From Triticum aestivum (lineage: Eukaryota; Streptophyta; Magnoliopsida; Poales; Poaceae), in NCBI RefSeq assembly GCF_018294505.1, contig NC_057803.1, positions 690,644,831-690,708,830 on the forward strand: 64,000 nucleotides of DNA, given 5' to 3'. Positions 1-11,499 of the stretch are shown here, in pieces. Every line of letters starts with the position of its first letter. Position 1 is the stretch's first letter. Below the pieces are notes generated by a model that did not search any database, was not told where the DNA came from, and was given only the letters and a program-made list of their open reading frames with translations. The position numbers and the translations under genes are program-made.

Positions 1-268
1 TGTCTCGATTTCGCGGGCGGCGCCATGGGCCAATGAAGCCATTTTTCTTCTACTTCCTTCTTCTCTTTCGCTTGTGGCTTTTGGGGTTGTTGGCGAATCC
101 GTTCAAGTTTATTTTTTCTTTTCTAGGCCCCATTCGGTTTCGTTGATCAAAGTTTGATTCTGGGCTTGGGCATATCGTGTTAGCACACTTTAATAGAGCT
201 GCACAATTACCACGTAAAAAAGGGCTGCAAAATTATTATTATTTTTATTATATCTAGAGGGCAACACA

Positions 269-890
269 TTTTATTTTATTTTTGAGGGGAAACTTCTCAT
301 CTATTCATCTTCAATCATGACAGTACCACGAACATCAGAAATAATTAAAAATGCACCTAGCATAGACTGTCTAGCAATGACTACAAGCACTGAAGTGAGT
401 CGAAGACACGCTGCCGTCATCACCCCTCTCTCGCTGGAACCAGACAAAACTTATTGTAGTAGACAGTCCGGACGTCGTCGTAAGGCCCTATAGGACTAGG
501 ACACCAGAACATCAATCATCACTACGATGAAGAGTAGTATAGATCGGAAGGATCCAAGCTGATGATATACGAACATAGAGTAATGACAGCCAGATACAGG
601 CAGATCCCACGAAGACAGATCCGCAAGAGACACACCCCCACGTGCTCACCGATGATGCTAGATGCACCACCAGGCAGCTGCTAAGTAGGGAGAACCTTAT
701 TCTATTTTCAGGGAGGCGCCGTCATCTCACCTTCATGTGAACGGCAAACCCTAACAAAACTAAGCAAAAATCTAATATGTAGCCCTCCCGCTGGTAAGGA
801 CCAGGATGGATCTCGCCCGCATGAGCATGACCCTAAGTCCACCGGGGACGAGACGGACCGACGATGTCGCCGGTGGAAGGCAGAGGAACT
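269..890 (-). mobile_element. Short retroposon, copy 1, reverse orientation
   Basis: Read on the minus strand this segment ends with a block like GAAGATGAATAGATG followed by an A-rich tail (T-rich at 269-286 on the plus strand). The same ending is found in copies at 2728-3269, 34300-34719 and 20405-20550. Its 5' part (about 780-890) is a diverged counterpart of 2750-2810. No coding capacity is seen, so this is a non-autonomous non-LTR-type element. The left breakpoint of the large tandem duplication (about 711) lies inside it, so only its 5' part recurs at 33189-33380. Confidence 0.55.
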
Positions 891-2087
891 CTAAGCTTTT
901 TTTTACGGAGGCGGCCATTGCATGAGCTTTAAGCAAATGCACCTTAAAGACGGGATCTATTTGCTTGTGTTCAATAATGTGGATTGATAGGCGTAATTTC
1001 ATCCTGATTTCTTAATAGTGCTGCATAATTATTGTTCTTACTGACAGATTGGTGGAAATTTGAATCCTCCATACCACTTTCCTGGTTTACGTAAGGCGTC
1101 CATGTTTCTTAAATTTCAACAAGTATTGATCGCATTGCTTGCAAAATACTATGTCCAAGCCTTGAATGAAGTGAGCAAGAACATCATTGTCGTGAAGATC
1201 ATGGGCACGTTTTCTCGAAGGAGGGGCGCGGCTTCATCGCACCAGCCGTGAAGCGCTGCATAAGAGCAAGGCTCAGTGAGGTCAACGACTCTTTACCGAA
1301 CTAATGAGTGATGTGTCTCCTCGAGAATTGGTTGACCTTGCCAGTGAAGTTTGCGGGCATGTCAAATGAAAACCCATTGCAGTGCACCTAGTGCTACTAT
1401 TAGGTATGTCTGTGGGATTATGTAGAGAACGGGCGAAGATACTAGGTCGCCAGATTCGTCAGGCAATGGTTGCTTCTCTTCTGATGTCTCCAATCCCCTC
1501 GTGCTCATGATACATTTCACATTGCCACATATCAGATGTGTGTGATGGTAACAAGCAAACGTGAATGAAAATGTGTTTTCTTATGGGATTGAATCAGCTG
1601 GAGTCTTGGTCTTACTACAAGGGTTTCACCTGTTGGCTATGTAGTAGTTGGTGCTAGTTTCTTTTTACTTTGAGGAATAAATAGTGGCTACGCTAGTTGC
1701 TGCAAGGAGCGTTGTGCCTAGCAAAGTCGCAATTTATATAGCTGGGCCAAGCAAGGAGACAACTTGAAGGGGCCATGTACTTATGATAGATCACATGCAT
1801 GGGAGATTGCCATTACCCACAAAGGCATGAATTTATCTTTAGTTGCTCGTAATTAAGTTTCACTTTAAGGCATACCTTGTGTACACGAGCGAAGTACCGA
1901 GTACGTCCCGTCGTGACACCATCGATCAATTTTCCTTCTTCGGTGTAGTTGAAAGTGCATAGCAAGTGGAAGATCCATTTGTTTCTCCAAATTTTGATAT
2001 GCGGACATAATCCATGGGAAAATCGTCCTTTAGAATTCCATGTAGTTTCTTGAGAGTTAAGCTAATGGGATATGTCTTAGAGCTTTG
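891..2087. other. Duplicated non-coding stretch, no gene recognised
   Basis: The stretch recurs in copy B (33390-34280) with many substitutions. A short open stretch near 1060-1250 is not preserved in the second copy. I see no splice-bounded exon or known domain here. Confidence 0.5.
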
Positions 2088-2089
2088 TA

Positions 2090-2346
2090 CTCCCTTCGTT
2101 TTTATTTACTCTGCATATTAGAGTTGACTGAAGTCAAACTTCATAAACTTTAACCAAGTTTGTAGAAAATAATATAGACATTTATCATAATAAATCTATA
2201 CGATGTAAAAGTACATTCAACAATAAATCTAATGTTATTGATTTGTTATTATATATCTTAATATTTTTGTTTATAAACTTGGTCAAAATTTGTAAAGCTT
2301 GACTTTGACCAAAGCTAATATGCGAACTAAATAAAAACGGAGGGAG
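2090..2346. mobile_element. Stowaway-type MITE (Tc1/mariner), 257 bp
   Basis: Terminal inverted repeats CTCCCTTCGTTTTTATTTA at the left and the complement of TAAATAAAAACGGAGGGAG at the right are flanked by TA at 2088-2089 and 2347-2348. The interior is AT-rich and non-coding, and an internal inverted pair (CAAGTTTGT / ATAAACTTGG) suggests a hairpin. This is the usual Stowaway layout in grass genomes. Copy B of the segmental duplication lacks this part of the sequence. Confidence 0.9.
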
Positions 2347-2348
2347 TA

Positions 2349-2727
2349 CTTCAAAGTTTCCTGGTAATCATCACCAGTAAGAAAATGAGATATTGTGTGT
2401 TGTGAATTGCACTACTAATTTGAAATGACTTACTCTAAAATCTCAGTAGAATAGATATTTGTGGTTGGTATTTATTTTCTAAAGATAATGACATTAATGT
2501 TTAAAAAAAATCGTCTAGACTTCCCAACATTTTGACTAGGTACCTGCATGTGTATTGCCACGGGGGTCAAAGATTTTTTAAATGAATAATTTGGTACCTG
2601 GTTCATTCATAGAAAATAAATTAATGTAATTGACCGGCGTAAGGGAGGTGCGGTGATATATGGCGTGAAATTGAGCGTCTTAATTCTGTGTTATTGCAAA
2701 AGGTAAGTTAATTAACGTGGAATGAAG
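2349..2727. other. AT-rich spacer, nothing recognised
   Basis: There is no gene or element that I can name. It ends in a sequence (about 2688-2722, with GCAAAAGGTAAGTTAATTAA) that is partly repeated at 3292-3326 on the far side of the retroposon that follows, which is compatible with a long target-site duplication. Confidence 0.4.
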
Positions 2728-3269
2728 AAAGGAAGAAAAACTTAGGGTTCCTTTAACTCTCACCGGCGTCGCCACCGGTCCGCTTTGTCTCCAGTGGCCC
2801 TCGGGCCATCGAGGTGCGATGGACCCAGAACCCTGCCGGCAGGACGGATCTTGCTCCGTTTTTAGGTGTTTTGGTGTGTTCTTGCAGGGTTTGTGTCCTA
2901 CTCAGGAGGACGAGGAGGTGACGGCTCTATGAAGATGGTATTTGGTGCTGATCTTCGATGGATCTGCTTGGATCCATTCTTTGTTCGCGTGTATCTAAGT
3001 TGTGTCATTTTGATCTATACTTCTCTTCATTGGTAACCACTGGTGTGCTGGCCTGGGAGCACCTTAGCACGATGACTTTCCGAATGTCTACTACAATAAG
3101 TTTGGCACGGCTCCGATAAGGGAGGGCGATGGCGGGGGTGCACCTTCGTCTCGCTCCAGTGCTTACAGTCACCGCTAGGTGGTCTATGGACATAGATGTA
3201 TTTTTTTATGTCCATGTTGTTTGTACTACAATGGCATGATTAGTAGATCGACGTTTTCCTCGCAAAAAA
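2728..3269 (+). mobile_element. Short retroposon, copy 2
   Basis: The GC-rich 5' part (CACCGGCGTCGCCACCGG) and the 3' block CGCTAGGTGGTCTATGGACA, ending in a short A tail at 3264-3269, match the family of copy 1 and of 20405-20550. A diverged direct repeat flanks it (about 2688-2722 and 3292-3326). Short ORFs inside it are out of frame with each other in the duplicated copy at 34315-34719, so it is best read as non-coding. Confidence 0.55.
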
Positions 3270-3741
3270 GAATTTAAGGTCGAATTGATGTAGTGTTGCA
3301 AAAGGAAAGTAAATTAATGTGATTGTGCGATGTACTTGGAAGATGCTATCAAATATGGCATGATAGGGCAAAACCCCTTGGATGAAAGAAAAACCGATAG
3401 AAGGACATGGTCGGAAGGGGGAACCGGTTGACGAAGAGTTATGCGTGGCAAGAAAAGGACCACTAATTATTTTTTCAGTAATAAAGTTGTGATTAGGATC
3501 TCGCATGAGTGTGAGTGTTATAATCACTTTGTTCAACCGTTTGTCATCGCAGCAATATTTGTTTCCAACATAATATTATGCTTCCTAGCCTATACCTAAA
3601 AGAAGGGATAATTTCCTAAGCAACACCAACAATTATTACTATCAGGAGGGCCGTTTAGTCGAATTTGGACAAAGTACGCACCCCGACCCGTTGAAAAACA
3701 AAACTACAAAACAAAGCCCGCCCAGAACCCTATCTACCTTA
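3270..3741. other. Duplicated spacer, no gene
   Basis: 3270-3640 recurs at 34720-35075 in copy B. From about 3646 the two copies part, and copy A carries a 5.3-kb block absent from copy B that ends near 8970. Confidence 0.5.
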
Positions 3742-4171
3742 TAGCATCTCCAGACGCGTCCCCAACAGGCCCTCTTCAGGCGTTTTTTTCCACGTCCGGG
3801 CCCAAAAATTGGTCCAGTCGCGCCCTCAAGAGCCTGTTTTTCACCGGCTTGGGCCGAAATTGGTGCCGGCATACCCAGGCCGAACCCTGGGCGCTGGGGG
3901 GCGCCCGGGGGCGCCGGGGCGAGCAATTTTGACACGAATGAGGATGGGGCCACCGAGTCAGCGAGACGCCGCTTCATCGCCCTCATCGCCTCGGTTCCCG
4001 CGGGAATCAATGCCAAGGCTGGCCAAGGCTGTCGTGCTGCCGCGCCGGTCAGCCTCCATTGATGCTCCGTTGATGCCTCACGGGCGGTGCAGTGAAGGCG
4101 CCGCCGACGCGCGTCCCGCCCGCTCCCGCCACGCGTCGCTCGGCATGCAGCCTCTCGCCGCCCCACTGGGC

Positions 4172-4178
4172 TATAAAA
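4172..4178 (+). promoter_or_regulatory. TATA box of the pseudogene at 4272
   Basis: CTATAAAAGG stands 94 bp before the ATG at 4272, with a C-rich leader between. Spacing and sequence fit a plant core promoter. Confidence 0.55.
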
Positions 4179-4271
4179 GGCGACCCCTTCCCACCGGTGA
4201 ATGGCACAACCCCCCATGCATCCCGCCTCACAAAGCAGCCCTCTCCCTCCTTCCCCCTGACGAGCACAAAA

Positions 4272-5233
4272 ATGGCCGAGAGGTTTCCTGGCGATGGCGC
4301 GGCGGCGAACGGCATCGATGGCCGCCATATCCGAGAGCTAGAGGCGCGCTTCCTCTATGAGGCTGAGTATGAGCGCCAGCGGCATCACGGTGCCACCGGT
4401 GCCCGAAGGGGCGGTGCGGCGGGCGGAGATCGGCCGCATCCACTCGTCCCTGACGGAGGAACTGCGGAACGAGCCGAGGTACGCGCCCGACAAAGATACA
4501 CTGTGGACGATGTACTTCGAGCGTCACCACGAAGAGCAGATCGCCTCTGTCAATGGCGTCATTCTCCGCGGCCGCCTCAGCGCCGAAGGACGGCGCGAGT
4601 GGTGGGGCGTCCCAGGCCGCACCCTCGAGGCCGTCCTCGACCACATCGAGACCGACAACGTGCCGCGCCTCGAGTACCCAACGCGGGCGTCCTTCTCTCG
4701 CCACCGTGGCAGTTCCTGGACGTCGCGGCGAATGGATCCGACGTTCTCGTCGTCCGTCTCTTGCTCACCGTCTCTCCGTCCCGTCAAGCCAGAGCCGGAG
4801 AAGACACCGCAGCGGCGCCCTCGTCATCAATGAGGGTACCTGCCCCTCCCCGCGCTTCCTTTGCCTGGTCCAGCCGAAGCCCGAGTCGGGCCTGCTCCCC
4901 GTGAAGCCGGAGCACGTCGACATGGTGGGACCCGATGACGAGGCCGCCCTAAAATGGGTGGAGGCGGACTAAGTCTGCGAGCAGGTGCGCCGCCAGCACC
5001 AGTTATACGCGGATCTCCAGACTCGACGCCAGGCCAGGTGCCGCGGGCGCGAGGAGGGCGGCGTCATCGTCCTCGACAGCGACGAGGACAAGGCCGGGCC
5101 GTCCAGTGCCCCGCTGCGCATCGGCGACCTTGGGCAGGGGTGCAGCACGGACGACGGTGGCTCCGGCGGGGCGCGCGATGACGACGACGACAACGGCGAC
5201 TACACCCGCTTCTACAGACTTCTCGGCATTTAG
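4272..5233 (+). pseudogene. Broken repeat-associated acidic protein gene
   Basis: Protein-like sequence continues through three frames. The start at ATG 4272 gives MAERFPGDG and ELEARFLYEAEYE. The second frame (about 4375-4830) gives the long middle part with WWGVPGRTLE and ending in PVKPEPEKTP. The third frame (about 4815-5233) gives LPVKPEHVDM and an acidic tail with REEGGVIVLDSDED ending DDDDNGDYTRFYRLLGI. Two frameshifts and one in-frame TAA (4970-4972) break it. I recognise this layout from hypothetical proteins that recur many times in Triticeae repeats. A function is not known to me and no catalytic motif is visible. A TATA box precedes it and it sits inside a Harbinger-like element, so it may be a captured host gene or an accessory transposon gene. 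Confidence 0.65.
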
Positions 5234-5514
5234 ATGGCGCACGGTGGACGCGGCGTAATAGCTAGTGTGGCGTAGTTTGCCATAGTTTGCATGTTTTTAC
5301 TTTTAAAAAAAATTCATGAAATTTCACCGAGTTCGTACCAGATCGCCGAGTTGCACTCGTTTGTATGTAATTTCGCCGACCTAGCGCGATTTTGGGATGA
5401 CCGGGTGGGCGACGACTGGGAACGGAGTCGCCCCCACGCACCAAACTTGCGCTGGTTCACCCCCAGGCGGCTTTTTTTCGCCGCCCTGGGGGGCGAACAG
5501 CTGCAGATGCTCTA

Positions 5515-6420
5515 AGACGCGCAGCAACTCCCTCCCTACCCATGCGCTGCTGCCGCCGCCGGCCGCCCATCCATACTCGCATGCTGCAGTCGGTCGCCGA
5601 CCGCCCCTCCCTACCCCCGCGCTGCCGCCGCCAACCGCACCTTCCTACCCGCGCACTGCCACCGCCGGTCGTCCNNNNNNNNNNNNNNNNNNNNNNNNNN
5701 NNNNNNNNNNNNNNNNNNNNNNNNNNNNNNNNNNNNNNNNNNNNNNNNNNNNNNNNNNNNNNNNNNNNNNNNNNNNNNNNNNNNNNNNNNNNNNNNNNNN
5801 NNNNNCCTCCCTACCCGTGCGCTCCCGCCGCTGGCGCCCGCCCCTCCCTACCCGCGCTCTACCGCCGCAGTGTCTGTCATTGTCCTCAACCGCCCAGCCA
5901 GCCTCCTCCCTCCGTGTCGGCCGCGACCTCCTTCCTCCAACTTGCCTCCACCCACCATCAGGTCCGCGCGCCCCCGCCTGCCCCCGGGTCCGCGTGCCGC
6001 CGGCCATCCCCAAAAAGCGTGTCGCCGACCATCCCGCAAAAAGGGCGCCGCTGGCCGCCACCAGTCGTCGCCTCCTTCCCACATAATACCCGCGGCTGCC
6101 ACGCCATGGCTTGCGGTCATCGGCTGCCGGGGGAGCCGAGGGGTCGAGATTGTTCCTCTGCAGTACAACTACACGCTCCGTGGTCGCTCATGAGAAGACG
6201 TGCGTGCAGGCCACCTTCGATCCGTTCAACGATTCGATAGCCGGCGTCCGTCGTACTGGTTTGCGCACCATTGCCTTTGGTCTTTTTCCGGCTTGAAACA
6301 GCGCCGCCTGGGAGGACTCGCGGGGGACCACGCCGCACCAACGACGGCCTCCACCAGTACGTCTCCTATCACCCCCGATGGTAGTTTTTCTCCACCGTGA
6401 GAAGGTCCATCTTCTCATCA
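5515..6420. repeat. GC-rich minisatellite around an assembly gap
   Basis: Units of roughly 35 bp built on CTCCCTACCCGCGC followed by CTGCCGCCGCC occur on both sides of the gap, between 5528 and 5875. The N run at 5675-5805 therefore falls inside a tandem repeat. From about 5880 the sequence stays GC-rich but without a clear unit. Open frames in all six frames here are a result of base composition. Confidence 0.55.
5675..5805. other. Assembly gap (131 N)
   Basis: This is a run of N within the GC-rich tandem repeat. Its length may not be the true size. Confidence 0.95.
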
Positions 6421-6489
6421 CCTATCCGTCCCCATACATGCTAAAAATATATATGGCAAAGTCGATGCAATTTTCTGAGTGCAACGTTT

Positions 6490-6850
6490 CAGTGCCCAGG
6501 CTCATCTGCACCCGCTCATAAAAAAAATCACAAAAAATTCAAAACAAATTCCAATAATTCCAAACTTTTTTACATGGTGAAAAATTTATCATGTGAGGTC
6601 CGCACCAAATTTGAGGTCATCTGGACTTCTGGGCAGCTCTCAGCAAAAAAGAGAAATTGGGACAGAATAGTGCATGAATAGTATACTTTTTTACAGACAT
6701 TGTATTTGCCTTTTGTGCCAAGAGCTGCTTAGATGTCCAAATCATTTGAAAATTGGAGCGAACCTCATGCATCAAATTATCTACCACACAAAAAAGGGAT
6801 TTTTTGAATTTTTTTCGTTAGCGCAGGTGCAACTGAGCCTAAGCTCAGAA
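6490..6850. mobile_element. MITE-like foldback element
   Basis: Near the left end AGGCTCATCTGCACCCGCT is followed by an A-rich stretch. Near the right end a T-rich stretch is followed by AGCGCAGGTGCAACTGAGCCT, its imperfect inverted complement. The ~360-bp body is AT-rich. I could not settle exact ends or a target duplication, so the superfamily stays open. Confidence 0.45.
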
Positions 6851-8310
6851 GTGGATTGCCGCTATTTTCCATCCATTTTCTGAAGAAAGCCAAACTTTGT
6901 CAGAGTAACTGAAGAACACATCTTTAGTTGATGATTGCGGGGTGTCTGTGTGCTTTGATTGGGCTCATTTCTAAGATCTTTGGTTAGTGTATGACATGGT
7001 TGCTGCAGATATGCAAATAGTAGACACAAAAATTGCATGAATAGAATTTCTGCAGCGTTTTCCAATAATATGTTAGTTCTGGAGTATGTGTAATGTTGTC
7101 ATTTTACTATGCTATGTTTCCATGTGCGTTAGAGCGACTACTCCAAAAAAGAGCCACGGGAATATGCTGCCCTCAGTCCTCTCTCGAAAAATTGAGCAGT
7201 GCAGGTTCTCCGGTGCGCCAAGTATTGTTAGCGGCGATGCCTGCATCATGGCCAATTCGAGAGATGCTGCATTTGTGTATGCATATTTATCTATTTAGTT
7301 TCGTGTTCTGTTGTTTGCCCCAATTGATCCTTGTGTTAATGTTTGTATATGTTGTCCACTTCTGATCCCATTGTGAAGTGAAAAAAGACAAGCGAGCTAG
7401 CTACTAGTTCGGAAAGTTTGCAAGTTCGAACACATAAACCTAAAAAAGTTCATTGAAAAAATTGGTTTGCCTCTTCCGTGAAAATGTCTTGCTAAAGAAA
7501 TATCTCTTGTGCTCTTATTTATTCGCCTGAATATTTGGTTTGATTCTCACGTGCGAGATGGCAACTGCAAACATCGCTAAATACCTGTACAAACTAGTGG
7601 TTGGCTGCTCCTAGCAGTAAATGTGGTCCGGTTCACCAGCTTGCTCTTCCTCGAGCAACCATTTGGAGAACTTTATTGTGTTCTTGTGGTGGTGATTGAT
7701 TTTAGGATCAGTAAATTTGACGTTGGTAGCTAGCTTGCATATGGAACCTGCAAGTTCAATATTGGCATTAAATCTAGTCCTTGTTGTACAAATGTCCTAG
7801 TGTTCACATTTATTCGGGTAAAAAAGTTGATTTCAGTTCAACTACAGAAACCATGCAGGTTCAGTGATGATGGGACCATAAGTTTGGACAAGAAAACAAA
7901 TAGGAATTAAAACACAAAACATTAAATTCTATAAGTTCAACTGCTCGTCCACACACAATAAATTCAAGATGGTAAAAGTTTAAAATGGTAAAAGTTCAAG
8001 TTGCAAAACAAGAGAAGTCTAGCATCGTTGCAAAAATAATTCCACTGCAGAAAAAATGGAAACACAACAAAAAAAATTGGAAAAATAGCATTCAGTCAAC
8101 GATATAAACCATGCAAGTGCGGGCACTAGGATACGTAAACCGTTGCAAATTTACGAGGAAAATATTACCAAAAAAATAGAGCAAAATCATACATCAGTAT
8201 GAGTACTCTGTTTTTTAGACAGGAAAACAGGAGGATCCGTCTTGCCGTATTCAAAATTACTCTTAAACGGTTGTGAATTTGGAAACTTTTAACATGACTA
8301 AGTTTGCATT
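6851..8310. other. AT-rich unclassified stretch
   Basis: No gene is recognised. Short open frames near 7086-7365 show no domain. The stretch belongs to the block present only in copy A of the duplication. Confidence 0.4.
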
Positions 8311-8830
8311 TTCGATAACTTTCAAACAATATATTATTTGCCCAATTTTGACAAACTTTGAAAAAAATTGCATTTGAAATCAAATTTTACCGTATTTCAA
8401 TTCGAGTTTAAATCGTACGGAATTATAAAAACAATTCTACATGAAAAAGTTGCACATTTTCCATAGCTTTCCAACGTTGTATAATTTGCGTCAATCCGGC
8501 AACCTGTTTGGAAAAAACCGCAAAAATACATTTCTCCCAGAATTTCATTGTTTTTCAAATTATGTTTAAATCATATAGAATTTGGAAAAAACATTAGATG
8601 TATGAAGGAAGCAGATTTTTACAAGCTTTCCAATGCCATCTTATTTGCTCAATTCCGACAAACCATTTGAAAATTAAGTCCAAAATACCGTTCCCATTTT
8701 CGGTTTTGGAAAAACGTTTTTTTTAAACTGCACTTAAACATGGTTACTTTGCAAAAACTTTCAATATACTTCAAATATAGTTTTCAAGAGCTTTCCAACG
8801 ATATATTACACACCCCGTTCTGACAAAAAA
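8310..8830. repeat. Degenerate ~150-bp tandem repeat, four units
   Basis: A core of the type GCTTTCCAACG followed by TATATTATTTGC and CAATTCCGACAAAC recurs at about 8318, 8466, 8618 and 8790. Spacing is about 148, 152 and 172 bp. Between cores each unit has a run such as AATTCGAGTTTAAATCGTA. The units are strongly diverged and non-coding. Confidence 0.65.
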
Positions 8831-9210
8831 ATTGTTAAATTTTGTTTGAACTAAAGAAGACGATCTGTTCAACAGAAATGAAAGCATCAGTTTAACTGCT
8901 CGAATTCATCTGTTCAACAATAGTAACAGAATAATATTTTCTTACGTGAAACAGAGTAGCCCAGATGGGTATATATATAACCGTAACTATAGTACATGAT
9001 GAACTGTAAAGCAATAACAAAATTAACTACTCTAGATGGATCACAATATTATGTATATTGTTATAGAATATATGTGCCGCTTTATACCTGTCTTTTTGAA
9101 TTGACCTTCATAGTTGTTCAATAATCTTCAATTAAGTAACATCGAAGTCTTTCCAATTATGGCTAATCTAGTTTTGTTGTTCACATTAAGGATTAGAAAC
9201 GGTGCAGTAA

Positions 9211-10823
9211 GGGCATCTCCAACGCTAAGCCACAAATTTTCTCCGGCATCTGTCCTCGGATGCGGGAGCCGTCCATACAAAGTTGCCAGCATACATTTCA
9301 ACCACTATTTGAACTAACCGGATGAAATTCATGCAAACACGACAGATTTCATTAAAAGCAGACAAAATTCATTACATTTCGAACATTTTCCATATAAACC
9401 AGACGAAATTCATTACATTTTTCATATAAACCAGACAAACCATACTCTAAACCTAATCTAAATGATCGCCCGCGCCTTTTCCCCTTGTCCGACCATGAGC
9501 CAAGAGAACTGAAGCTCTCTCCATTGCCATCACCTTCTCTAGTTCCGCCTAGACACCTCCATGTCACCGCCAAGCGGCTAATCAGTCAATGATGTTCAGC
9601 CCACCAAATCTTGGCTTCAACGGGAAGGGAAGAATGGTGGCTTTCTTTGGACCCGAGCAGCGGTGCCCTACCATGCACTACTCTTCCTCATAGGTGGTCC
9701 TGCCCGCGGACGTGCAGGCTCTGTCGTGGTGGCGGCGGTGCGTAGTCGGGGCGGAGCTTGTTGTGGCTCTTGTCCCAGACCTCATCCGCCGCCTCGTCAA
9801 ATTCCCTATAGGTGGCCGCCAATTGCGCCCGATGGAGGAGGTACCACTAGCGGTCATGGCGGATGCGCGCGCGGAGCAGAAGGAGTCAACCAGCGCCTCC
9901 GGCATGATGGCTTGCCGGCGGCGAGTTGCTCCTCCGCGCGCCAGTGCTCTTCGAGGAGGCTGAGGTTGTAGGCCTGGTCGGCCTGCTCCTGCCGGAACTT
10001 GGCATCCTGCACCCCCCACAGCATGTTCGTGTAGTGTGCACCAGCCTTGCCGACGATGTTGCCCGCACGCACTAGCCAGGAGGGTGGTGTTGGCTCGTCC
10101 TCCATTGGGGCGTCAATAGCCACCGTCTGCTAGCTGGCCTGCCAGCCGGTAGGAATGGTGGCCATCTCCTTCTTCTGCTCCGAGGAAAGGGTCTCCTCGA
10201 GGGCTCTGGAGCACACGGGGGCCACGGCGGGCGTTGTGCGGTGACTAGGAAGGGACCAGAGGAGTATGACTGCAACTACGGCTGGGACTACAGTTTATAT
10301 AACGGTCGGATAGTAGTGGGCCGCGGTGGTGAAGTTAATGGTGGATGGCAAACAGACGGATGGGTGCTGCCAAGTAGGTTCGTCGGCAACCGCATATCAT
10401 TAATGTAGGGGCGACAGACTGATGGGATTTCGTTTGAACACTGAGCAGTCGCCTACACCGGGAAGCGGCGGGGGTGGCGCTCACTCGGCTGGCGGCCACT
10501 TCAATGCTGACCGTAGTGAGAGGTCGCGTTCGCTCTGGCCGGGCATGAATCCGGCATTGACGCTCTAGAGCATAGCCGACTATTTATGAGGGAACCGCGC
10601 GTACGTGAGGAAGGTTTTTTTTGGGTGGCCAGGGTAGTCGGAAGCGGGCGTGGCAGCGCTCCAGACACCTGCAAAGCCACCCTAGTTTGTCTTTGTTTTT
10701 TAAAAAAAGTGCGCCAGGACCGCCGAGTGGAACGAAGCAGGCTCGTGATGGATGGCGCAACACGTCCTGGCCGCTCGGTCCGGACAGCTGGGAGTGATTT
10801 GAGGGTTCGCATTGGAGATGCCC
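9211..10823. mobile_element. PIF/Harbinger-like element, long form (1,613 bp)
   Basis: The left end GGGCATCTCCAACGC and right end ATTGGAGATGCCC are inverted repeats, flanked on both sides by TAA (9208-9210 and 10824-10826), the usual Harbinger target. The same insertion sits at the matching position of copy B (35346-35947) but is only 602 bp there. Insertion therefore preceded the segmental duplication. The interior is GC-rich, with a broken reading frame on the minus strand and no recognisable transposase. Confidence 0.8.
9680..10275 (-). pseudogene. Unrecognised broken frame inside Harbinger-like element
   Basis: On the minus strand a readable stretch (about 10123-9900) gives PMEDEPTPPSWLVRAG, then NMLWGVQDAKFRQEQADQA and LSLLEEHWRAEEQLAAGK. 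The reading appears to continue in a second frame with EALVDSFCSARASAM. Composition and the helical, glutamate- and glutamine-rich stretch look protein-like. I do not recognise a family. The matching interior is deleted in copy B. Confidence 0.35.
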
Positions 10824-10826
10824 TAA

Positions 10827-11499
10827 CTAACCATAATAGTGAGATCATCTCCGTCAAACTCGCAGCACAATGAGTCAACTATTTAAATCTCGCATTTTTT
10901 CCGTTCAGGGCACCTAAATACCAATGTGCGTTGTCTATATTTATTGGAAGTTCAATCTATAATCTAGAAAGTTAGTAAAACTATGAATAAAAATGCATGA
11001 ATCATAGAACATCAAAATATACTAAAGGAGAACATATGCCAAAGGTGAACAAGTGTGGTCAAGATGAACTAAGAGTTGTATCATTTCACTTAATCTTGAC
11101 TGGTGTTACACTAGTATAGTGCATTGCTATTCAGACGGTTCTGACTCCCAATCACAGACAATACCCCGAACCATGTGCTCGGGTGGGTTGGTGATAGGGG
11201 GTCCATCGCTGACGCAAGGAGAAAACTTCTGCGATAAAGATCCGAACCATCTGCTGGAAGGGAATTCCAGCCAATTCACCATCACATAAGATCAGTTTAG
11301 TCTAGGGCTAGAAACATTTTGTAGGAAACAGAGCACAGTCGCTCTGTCGCTTGCCCTTTTCTTTCCGATAGTCGGCCGCGTGCGTGCCCCCCCACGGCCT
11401 CATGCGCGCTCTCGCTGTCTGTAGTGCAACTGTTGTAGGTGCTCTGTGTTAACATTCCTTGAGTGATGATCTCACAAGCAAACGCAAACGTCAAGATTT
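10827..11499. other. Duplicated spacer, no gene
   Basis: 10827-11400 matches 35951-36520 in copy B, including GAACATATGCCAAAGGTGAAC and TCTTGACTGGTGTTACACTAG. I see no coding signal. The match fades shortly before the 2-kb tandem duplication begins. Confidence 0.5.

Larger units (their letters stand above)
3742..5512 (+). mobile_element. PIF/Harbinger-like element carrying a broken gene
   Basis: The ends form a short inverted repeat: TAGCATCTCCAG at the left and CTGCAGATGCTC at the right. They are flanked by TTA and TAA, which is an imperfect 3-bp pair. The ends resemble those of the better supported elements at 9211-10823 and 61163-62109. The interior is strongly GC-rich and holds the pseudogene at 4272-5233. 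No DDE transposase is seen, so the element would be non-autonomous. Confidence 0.5.

Noticed and set aside
3642..4328. A 228-codon minus-strand frame over the Harbinger-like element
   Set aside because: It lies opposite a recognisable plus-strand protein and is open only because of high GC content. No domain is visible.
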